Shown here piece after piece: positions 1 to 4,159 of a stretch of 5,564 bases of DNA. The position numbers were made by a program, and so were the translations under genes. The notes below the pieces were generated by a model that saw only the letters and a program-made list of their open reading frames with translations, had not been told where the DNA came from and did no database searches. The DNA is from Bdellovibrionales bacterium (lineage in GTDB: Bacteria; Bdellovibrionota; Bdellovibrionia; Bdellovibrionales; UBA840), in the NCBI GenBank assembly GCA_020434605.1, contig JAGRAL010000157.1, positions 1-5,564 on the forward strand, written 5' to 3'. Position 1 is the first letter of the stretch, and each line of letters starts with the position of its first letter.

Positions 1-234
1 AATTTCGGATTGACATGAACCACCGACTGGTACTGACGCCTCAAAGTAAGCGGGAATGAAATTACCGCTAGAAATATTTCCACCCCATGGCAATTGGCAG
101 CTCAAACCAACACCAGAGCCTCGCTCAATACTTGAGTAACTAATGGCTTTTATGTCACTACTACAGTTTTGATTCAATATTGCAATTGAACATAAAGAGC
201 TTAAAAATAAAATTTTACTAAAAACCTGTTTGAT
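1..234 (-). CDS. Secreted Cys-rich LPWGG-domain protein, 3'-truncated by window edge, apparent AUC start
   Basis: An open frame of 78 codons runs without a stop from 234 to the left edge, so the gene is cut off at its 3' end. Residues 2-19 look like a signal peptide (KQ-VFSK followed by a hydrophobic ILFLSSLCSIAIL run). Residues 46-76 read C-QLPWGG-N-I-S-SG, then AY, SVPVGG-SC-QSE. I recognise this from memory as the start of a short Cys-containing repeat common in bacterial surface proteins (C-x-LPWGG-x-I-x-x-G, then AY, SVPxG, C, E); its function is unknown to me. No ATG, GTG or TTG lies at a usable position. The AGGAA Shine-Dalgarno at 241-245 is 7 nt before an ATC codon at 232-234, followed by AAA CAG, a typical signal-peptide beginning. 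An in-frame TTG at 175-177 would delete the signal peptide and has no Shine-Dalgarno. The start is therefore either a rare AUC or a lost ATG. An extended -10 promoter lies just upstream. Confidence 0.68.
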   Translation of the reverse strand, partial: MKQVFSKILFLSSLCSIAILNQNCSSDIKAISYSSIERGSGVGLSCQLPWGGNISSGNFIPAYFEASVPVGGSCQSEI

Positions 235-240
235 AAATAA

Positions 241-245
241 TTCCT
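241..245 (-). promoter_or_regulatory. Shine-Dalgarno AGGAA deciding the AUC start
   Basis: The minus strand reads GTAGGAATTATTTATC. AGGA sits 7 nt from the ATC codon, and the in-frame TAG just upstream overlaps the site. Translation therefore cannot begin further upstream in this frame, and the only well-spaced codon is ATC. Confidence 0.5.
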
Positions 246-268
246 ACGATAAACTTTATGACAAGTAC

Positions 269-277
269 AGTATACCA
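269..277 (-). promoter_or_regulatory. Extended -10 promoter for the LPWGG-domain gene
   Basis: The minus strand reads TGG-TATACT, matching the extended -10 pattern TGn-TATAAT with one change. No good -35 is seen at 17 or 18 bp, as is usual for extended -10 promoters. Transcription would start near 262, giving a leader of about 28 nt with the Shine-Dalgarno at its end. This supports a real gene beginning near 234. Confidence 0.55.
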
Positions 278-317
278 CTACTTCGGTGTTTATGACTTAG
301 ATCTTGAAGTTTTAGTG

Positions 318-358
318 TCTCAAAATGAGATAGCTTGTTTAGATCAGTCTATTTAGAC
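318..358. other. Gap between transporter and LPWGG gene with two short dyads
   Basis: Two small inverted repeats lie 3' of the transporter stop: TCTCA-AAA-TGAGA at 318-330 and GTCTA-TT-TAGAC at 347-358. Neither is GC-rich or followed by a T-run, so neither is a convincing intrinsic terminator. They could be weak transcript-end structures or protein-binding dyads upstream of the promoter at 269-277. Apart from these and that promoter, the gap 235-366 shows nothing else. Confidence 0.25.
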
Positions 359-366
359 ATGGGCGG

Positions 367-1254
367 CTATTTTACTCGAAATCTTTCACTCAACTCTTCT
401 ACTCTGTTTGATATATTTTTATAAAAATTGTAGCGCCCCAGTATAAAGCGTAACACAAACCTATCAATAAGATGCAGGATTTGAATACCCAAAGCACACA
501 CAAGTAAAACGACAACCAGAATGAGTAGTACATTTTCGGTACCGGATGGGTCGTTAGCAAAAAATAAACCTGATGTATTCATACCAAAAAAACCAACAAT
601 TAGATTTAAAGGTAAAAATACTCCCGAAATAATGGTTAACATCAAAAGCGTCTTATTGAGTCGATCACTTTTTATCGAGTCATAGTAGTGGTGAACTCCA
701 TCTAAACGAGATTTTAATGTACTGATGTTTGAAGATTGAAACTGAATACTGTCTTCGATGTCTTTAAACTCGTCCTTATGCTTACCAAAATACGTATCCA
801 TCACTTTTAAAAACTCATGATAGACGATACCATTTCGATAGTAGTAATTTTCTAGTTTCGAGAGATCTTTTTTAAGATCAAACCACATATCCATAAATAG
901 ACTGCCTAAATTTCTGTTAAAAAGATCCGTTTCTAGCTTTTCTACTTGGCCAGAATAGGCAGTAATAATTTTTTGATTATTTTTATAGTATTCATCAAGT
1001 AGTCTAACCAGTTCTATATATGATTTTGAAAGTTTAGAAAATGTCCGCGAACCTCTGTCGTAATAGAATGCATCTTTATCTTTTAAAAGAAAAAACTCGG
1101 ATTTAAATCCAAGTCGACCACTTTCAAACTGAACTCGCCTAATCAATAGGATTTTAAAATCAGTATAGTCCTCAAAGGCAGAAAACGACTCTGTCGCAGA
1201 AAGCATTTCATTAACTTCGTCATGACTATGATCAATAAGCTCTTCTAACTTCAT
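367..1254 (-). CDS. CorA/ZntB-family divalent cation transporter (2-TM-GxN family)
   Basis: A 295-residue inner-membrane protein. Residues 1-200 are soluble, highly charged and helical, expected to form the cytoplasmic funnel. The first membrane helix is about 203-222 and ends in the signature GFFGMN (GMN at 224-226). A short periplasmic loop TSGLFFANDPSGTEN follows, then a second helix at about 242-263. This one-GMN, two-helix C-terminus defines the CorA superfamily of pentameric Mg2+, Ni2+/Co2+ or Zn2+ channels. The loop after GMN resembles the GMNTGG type of ZntB-like members more than the classical CorA GMNF-x-x-MPE, so the ion cannot be assigned. The tail after the second helix is about 32 basic residues, longer than the few residues typical of CorA. 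The start at 1254 is the only one available: an in-frame TAG lies upstream with no start codon between, and no clear Shine-Dalgarno precedes it. No confident promoter is visible in the 93-bp gap upstream. Confidence 0.9.
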   Translation of the reverse strand: MKLEELIDHSHDEVNEMLSATESFSAFEDYTDFKILLIRRVQFESGRLGFKSEFFLLKDKDAFYYDRGSRTFSKLSKSYIELVRLLDEYYKNNQKIITAYSGQVEKLETDLFNRNLGSLFMDMWFDLKKDLSKLENYYYRNGIVYHEFLKVMDTYFGKHKDEFKDIEDSIQFQSSNISTLKSRLDGVHHYYDSIKSDRLNKTLLMLTIISGVFLPLNLIVGFFGMNTSGLFFANDPSGTENVLLILVVVLLVCALGIQILHLIDRFVLRFILGRYNFYKNISNRVEELSERFRVK

Positions 1255-1306
1255 TATGTTTAGGCTTACAAATATATGGAGTGCTGTCTAGTGATTTATA
1301 AATAGA

Positions 1307-1336
1307 AAGGGCTGCCTATGATTTTAGGTAGCCCTT
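1307..1336 (-). terminator. Intrinsic terminator of the beta-barrel gene
   Basis: Arms 1307-1318 (AAGGGCTGCCTA) and 1325-1336 (TAGGTAGCCCTT) pair over 12 positions around a 6-nt loop. There is one internal non-Watson-Crick position, A-C in the minus-strand RNA and G-U in the plus-strand RNA. On the minus strand the stem is followed by an interrupted T-rich tail (TTTCTATTTAT). It begins 11 bp after the beta-barrel stop codon. Some read-through into the transporter gene is possible. Confidence 0.7.
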
Positions 1337-1347
1337 GTACAAACAAA

Positions 1348-1902
1348 TTATATATCAAACGGAACACTTACAGATAGCATTGTCATCGTTGAATCAACGT
1401 CTACACCAGATATAGACGGGCTCGCTTCATCGTAGTTAAATACTGAGTAATCCAAATTGATAGCAATAAATGGTAAACCTGTATAACCCACACCAATTTT
1501 GTAGCCCGAGCCAGAGTACTCTGTATTACTCTCATCTTCAATTGTCGCATCAAAGAAATAAGTAGCGTATGCTTTTACAAAAATAAATTTTGCACTAGCA
1601 AACAAACCTACAGCTGAAAAATCATAATCTTCATCTGCACTGCCTGACACTTCATATGTAAGTGTGCCGCCTTGATACTCTAAACCAAATGCAAACATTA
1701 CCGGGAGTGACCAGCCTGCTCGAAGACCATACGACGCACCTGTTAAATCCCCGTCAGATATACTTGAACCAGCTACTTTTATTTCTGAATCTCCAGAAAT
1801 AACGTAACCTAAATATGGTTCTACATATAAACCAGCCATGGCTGATGAGCTGTAAAGCCCAAACGCTAATAAACAACCGCTAATTTGAAAAAACTTTTTC
1901 AT
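1348..1902 (-). CDS. Small outer-membrane beta-barrel protein (porin-like/OmpX-OmpW size class)
   Basis: A 184-residue precursor. The signal peptide is MKKFFQ-, a hydrophobic stretch and SAMA, with predicted cleavage after residue 23 leaving GLYVEPYLGY. The mature chain of about 161 residues is built of alternating short amphipathic strands rich in Gly, Tyr and Phe (for example YVEPYLGYVI, SYGLRAGW, AVGLFASAKF, YKIGVGY, AINLDYSVF, MLSVSVPF). These are separated by acidic Asp/Ser/Glu loops, consistent with an 8-stranded barrel. It ends PFDI, near the aromatic C-terminal strand signature read by the BAM assembly machinery. Cys10 lies inside the signal peptide and is not a lipobox. The AAGGAG Shine-Dalgarno is at 1909-1914, 6 nt before the ATG. 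The gene has its own promoter (1939-1967) and terminator (1307-1336), so it is probably monocistronic. The family is called from architecture only; ligand and function are unknown. Confidence 0.82.
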   Translation of the reverse strand: MKKFFQISGCLLAFGLYSSSAMAGLYVEPYLGYVISGDSEIKVAGSSISDGDLTGASYGLRAGWSLPVMFAFGLEYQGGTLTYEVSGSADEDYDFSAVGLFASAKFIFVKAYATYFFDATIEDESNTEYSGSGYKIGVGYTGLPFIAINLDYSVFNYDEASPSISGVDVDSTMTMLSVSVPFDI

Positions 1903-1913
1903 TATAGTCTCCT

Positions 1914-1933
1914 TATAAGTTTACAAACTTATA
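1914..1933 (-). promoter_or_regulatory. 9+2+9 inverted repeat: 5'-terminal mRNA hairpin or operator of the beta-barrel gene
   Basis: TATAAGTTT at 1914-1922 and AAACTTATA at 1925-1933 are perfect inverted copies separated by 2 bp. The repeat touches the Shine-Dalgarno (1909-1914). The predicted transcription start, about 1932, falls at its outer edge. As RNA it would be an 8-bp stem with a 4-nt loop at the very 5' end of the message; as DNA it would be a 20-bp palindrome overlapping the start site. Confidence 0.6.
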
Positions 1934-1938
1934 CAAAA

Positions 1939-1967
1939 ATCCTAGCAACCCCCCTTACCATTGCCAA
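1939..1967 (-). promoter_or_regulatory. Sigma70-like promoter of the beta-barrel gene
   Basis: The minus strand carries TTGGCA (-35, 1962-1967; 5 of 6 to TTGACA) and TAGGAT (-10, 1939-1944; 4 of 6 to TATAAT), separated by exactly 17 bp. The spacer contains a run of six G. The predicted start near 1932 gives a leader of about 30 nt. Confidence 0.6.
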
Positions 1968-1993
1968 GTCATTCTGAGTGATTTTGACAAAAT

Positions 1994-2023
1994 AAAAAGG
2001 GATGCATTGCATCCCTTTTTTTT
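1994..2023 (-). terminator. Strong intrinsic terminator of the lipoprotein gene (bidirectional in form)
   Basis: Arms 1994-2005 (AAAAAGGGATGC) and 2009-2020 (GCATCCCTTTTT) are a perfect 12-bp stem with a 3-nt loop. The minus-strand transcript ends in TTTTTATTTT after the stem, and the plus strand has eight T at 2016-2023. It lies about 21 bp after the lipoprotein stop and before the beta-barrel promoter, separating the two genes. Confidence 0.88.
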
Positions 2024-2044
2024 AAGCAATTATATGGTTTACGA

Positions 2045-3220
2045 TTAAAACATATCTGTTTCGTCAGTAAATCCAACGGTAGCTGTCTCTGTAATGTTGT
2101 AGATATCAGATATAGAGTTATTTGCATCTCTTGCATCTACCATCACTCCGTTAAGAACGGCTAAAACATCTACGCCTGTCATCGTACAAGCTAATGTATC
2201 ACTTGCAGAAGTAACTGCTTTCGTTGTTTGATTGATACAGCCGTTATATACGTTATCAGCAATAGTGTTCCCTAAAGACTTTGCACTAACAGCAACCGTT
2301 CCACCAGCTGACGGCTTTCCAACAACTGTATAAGCCACGTGGCCCGTTAAACCGCCAACACCCGCTGTACCGTCGTCTGTACCATAAGTACCTAAGATAT
2401 AAGCTTCATCATCACCTACATTATAGTAACCACGGTAGAACTCATAACCTGTAGGATAATCGCTAAATGCTTGAGAGATATACGTAAATCGAATCACATC
2501 TGTTGTCTTATTATAAAGTATAACAGCGCTACTAGCTTGATCTCTTCCATCACATGATTGATCTTCTGAAGTTGCAATATTAATAGCTGTACTACTTACT
2601 CTAGCTTTAAATAAAAATGGACAGGCATTCCCTAAATCCACTGAAAAGTTTCTGTCATATAGTGATGTGTCTGTCGTATTTGTCACCGTCATTGTAACTT
2701 CTTGACCAGCGGCACTTTCATCACCACATGCCGTTGCCATAGCAGCAGTAAGAGTTCCTGTGTGCGTACCCACTTCTGGTAAGTTAGTTGAGTCTGTAGT
2801 AAAATTTAATTTGGATAAGAAGCATAAAAGGTCAAGTGAACCTGAAATTCTACCTACAAATGTAACTTTAGCACCATTATCATTTACATAAGTTGGATCA
2901 AACTCATCTGTAAACCACTCTTTTAAAGAAACTTCGGTGCCATCATATAAACCAAGAACACCAGGTGTTGTTGTCCAAACTGTGTGTAGACCTGCTGATT
3001 GTGGACTAAAATCACCGCTAGATTCAGGGATTTTTCCTAAATTAGAGATAGAACCCACAAAAGATGATGTGTTAATAACTGAAGCTGCACCATTTAACTT
3101 ATTACTAACAGTTGTTAATCCTGCTGAAAATTCTGTCGTGCTTGATCCACCGCTACTACTAGAACAAGCTACGAGTGACATGCTACAAAGAGCTGCAAAA
3201 CTTAAAACGTAAAAACGCAT
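2045..3220 (-). CDS. Orphan outer-membrane lipoprotein, six-cysteine mature chain
   Basis: A 391-residue precursor with a lipoprotein signal: MRFYVLSFAALCSMSLVAC, lipobox LVAC with the lipidated Cys at 19. It is followed by SSSSGGSS, a flexible linker; Ser at +2 favours outer-membrane sorting. The mature part has six further Cys (133, 165, 200, 223, 328, 345), enough for three disulfides in the periplasm or at the surface. It is rich in Thr, Ser, Gly and Asp with strand-like segments (AKVTFVGRISGSLDLLCF, VIRFTYISQAF). No domain or catalytic motif is recognised, so no function is assigned. An ATG lies 12 nt further upstream at 3232, but the G-rich Shine-Dalgarno GGGGGA would fall inside that reading. 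The ATG at 3218-3220, 4-5 nt after GGGGGA, is therefore preferred. It is transcribed divergently from the peroxiredoxin-like gene. No confident promoter is seen. Confidence 0.8.
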   Translation of the reverse strand: MRFYVLSFAALCSMSLVACSSSSGGSSTTEFSAGLTTVSNKLNGAASVINTSSFVGSISNLGKIPESSGDFSPQSAGLHTVWTTTPGVLGLYDGTEVSLKEWFTDEFDPTYVNDNGAKVTFVGRISGSLDLLCFLSKLNFTTDSTNLPEVGTHTGTLTAAMATACGDESAAGQEVTMTVTNTTDTSLYDRNFSVDLGNACPFLFKARVSSTAINIATSEDQSCDGRDQASSAVILYNKTTDVIRFTYISQAFSDYPTGYEFYRGYYNVGDDEAYILGTYGTDDGTAGVGGLTGHVAYTVVGKPSAGGTVAVSAKSLGNTIADNVYNGCINQTTKAVTSASDTLACTMTGVDVLAVLNGVMVDARDANNSISDIYNITETATVGFTDETDMF

Positions 3221-3224
3221 ATAT

Positions 3225-3230
3225 TCCCCC
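3225..3230 (-). promoter_or_regulatory. G-rich Shine-Dalgarno choosing the lipoprotein start
   Basis: The minus strand reads ATGGGGGAATATATGCG. GGGGGA lies just before the second ATG and directly after the first, so it can serve only the second one (3218-3220). That ATG begins the lipoprotein signal. Confidence 0.65.
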
Positions 3231-3252
3231 ATTTTGTGACTGAAAATAGGAT

Positions 3253-3284
3253 GCTATCTTGTTAGGATAGCCTCAAGCACTTGA
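3253..3284. promoter_or_regulatory. Paired dyads in the divergent promoter region
   Basis: The divergent gap 3221-3354 holds two adjacent inverted repeats: GCTATC-TTGTTAG-GATAGC (3253-3271) and TCAAG-CA-CTTGA (3273-3284). The first would fold as a 6-bp hairpin in the lipoprotein leader; the second is too tight for a good hairpin and looks more like a DNA dyad. They lie upstream of the proposed peroxiredoxin promoter and in the expected promoter or leader zone of the lipoprotein. A regulator site is possible but not shown. Confidence 0.3.
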
Positions 3285-3292
3285 AGATTTTC

Positions 3293-3321
3293 TAGACTCT
3301 ACTTAAGCTCTAAGTTAGGAT
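3293..3321 (+). promoter_or_regulatory. Candidate promoter of the peroxiredoxin-like gene
   Basis: TAGACT (3293-3298; 4 of 6 to TTGACA) and TAGGAT (3316-3321; 4 of 6 to TATAAT) are separated by 17 bp. The -10 is identical to that proposed for the beta-barrel gene. The predicted start near 3328 gives a leader of about 27 nt carrying the AAAGGA Shine-Dalgarno at 3342-3347. Confidence 0.42.
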
Positions 3322-3354
3322 TTTACTTCAACCCAGAGCACAAAGGACAGCACA

Positions 3355-4083
3355 ATGAATATTTCAAACAAGTGTATCTACTTCATCACTCTCTTTTTAT
3401 TGGGTGCAAATGCGTTTGCAGGTGACCTTAGTCTAACAGAACAATTAAAGCAAAAGGCAGAGATGTCTAAAGCCAAGAGCTCGCCAGAAAAGTTAAAAAT
3501 TATGGAGTCTGCCATTGAGGACTTAAAAAAATCTAATATCTCTAAAAAGGCTCTTGGGGTCGGTAGCAATGCTCCCAACTTTACTTTGCCAGATGTTAAA
3601 CGAGGCATGACAAATTCAGCTGAACTTTTAAAATCAGGCTCACTTGTTATTACATTTTACCGCGGTGGTTGGTGCCCGTATTGCAACCTGCAATTACACG
3701 ACTTACAAAAACACTTAAAAGAGATTAACGCTCTTGGCGCTAATCTTGTGGCTATCTCACCGCAAACTCCGGATGCAAGCTTATCAACAGTACAAAAAGA
3801 CGAACTTAGTTTTTATGTATTAAGCGATGTTGGTAATACGGTAGCTAAAAAATTTGGACTTGTTTACAAACTCCCCGATGATCTAAAGAAGCTATACAAA
3901 GAGTTTGGGATTGATTTAGAAAAGGCAAATGCTAGCCATGATTGGGAACTACCTGTAAGCGCAACTTACATTGTTACCCCTGATAACAAAATCGTGTTTG
4001 CACACGCAGACCCGGATTACAAAAAAAGAGCCGAGACAAAAGATATTTTAGCAAAGCTAAAAGAGCTTAAAAAACTGAAATAA
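3355..4083 (+). CDS. Exported peroxiredoxin-like protein (AhpC/TSA superfamily, thioredoxin fold)
   Basis: A 242-residue precursor. The signal peptide is MNISNKCIYFITLFLLGANAFA, cleaved after residue 22, which places the protein in the periplasm. Residues 23-68 are a charged helical extension (LTEQLKQKAEMSKAKSSPEKLK and onward). Residues 70-215 are the redoxin domain: GSNAPNFTLPDV (standard AhpC/TSA opening), LVITFYRGGWCPYCNLQL with Cys107 and Cys110, GANLVAISPQTPD, FYVLSDVGNTVAKKFGLVY, the cis-Pro-like ELPVSATYIV, and FAHADPDYKKR. The FYRG-x-WCPYC version is that of the Prx-like group within AhpC/TSA, thought to reduce peroxides or act as thiol oxidoreductases. Cys107 is the likely peroxidatic and Cys110 the resolving residue, but a thioredoxin-like role is possible. 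The tail is Lys-rich. The start is supported by AAAGGA 7 nt upstream. No clear terminator follows, so co-transcription with the peptidase 76 bp downstream is plausible. Confidence 0.88.
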   Translation: MNISNKCIYFITLFLLGANAFAGDLSLTEQLKQKAEMSKAKSSPEKLKIMESAIEDLKKSNISKKALGVGSNAPNFTLPDVKRGMTNSAELLKSGSLVITFYRGGWCPYCNLQLHDLQKHLKEINALGANLVAISPQTPDASLSTVQKDELSFYVLSDVGNTVAKKFGLVYKLPDDLKKLYKEFGIDLEKANASHDWELPVSATYIVTPDNKIVFAHADPDYKKRAETKDILAKLKELKKLK

Positions 4084-4121
4084 TCTTAAATTCTTATTTT
4101 TTTATAGCTTTTTTTACAGCA

Positions 4122-4156
4122 CCCCCCAATGATGTCTATTGGTTACTTTTGGGGGG
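4122..4156 (+). promoter_or_regulatory. RBS-sequestering hairpin with a competing alternative stem
   Basis: CCCCCCAA (4122-4129) is a perfect complement of TTGGGGGG (4149-4156), giving an 8-bp stem with a 19-nt loop. The right arm is the Shine-Dalgarno of the peptidase gene, 4 nt before its ATG. Inside it, CCAAT (4126-4130) pairs with ATTGG (4138-4142) around a 7-nt loop. That stem uses part of the left arm, so the two cannot form together. No T-run follows, so this is not a terminator. A gate on peptidase translation is inferred. Confidence 0.5.
4151..4156 (+). promoter_or_regulatory. G6 Shine-Dalgarno choosing the peptidase start
   Basis: GGGGGG followed by AAT and ATG at 4160-4162. The frame is also open from a TTG at 4139, but the Shine-Dalgarno lies inside that extension, and the signal peptide MKSIFIAALL begins exactly at the ATG. 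The start is therefore placed at 4160. Confidence 0.75.
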
Positions 4157-4159
4157 AAT

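Noticed and set aside
163..195. ATG near 193 on the minus strand as an alternative start for the left-edge gene
   Set aside because: It is in a different frame and reaches a stop after about ten codons.
297..345. Direct repeat TTAGATC at 297-303 and 339-345
   Set aside because: Seven bases in AT-rich DNA is within chance, and no further copies are seen nearby.
2937..3212. 91-codon open frame on the plus strand
   Set aside because: It lies wholly inside the lipoprotein gene on the opposite strand, has no Shine-Dalgarno and shows no domain; it is a shadow frame.
3378..3608. 76-codon open frame on the minus strand
   Set aside because: It is antisense to the redoxin gene, with composition explained by that gene's codons; it is a shadow frame.
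4046..4062. Perfect hairpin TTTTAGC-AAA-GCTAAAA near the end of the redoxin gene
   Set aside because: It lies in the coding sequence, is AT-rich, has no T-run after it, and is explained by the codons for Ile-Leu-Ala-Lys-Leu-Lys. It is not a credible terminator.
4091..4117. T-rich tracts after the redoxin stop, possibly a terminator tail
   Set aside because: No GC-containing stem precedes the T-runs, so an intrinsic terminator is not supported.
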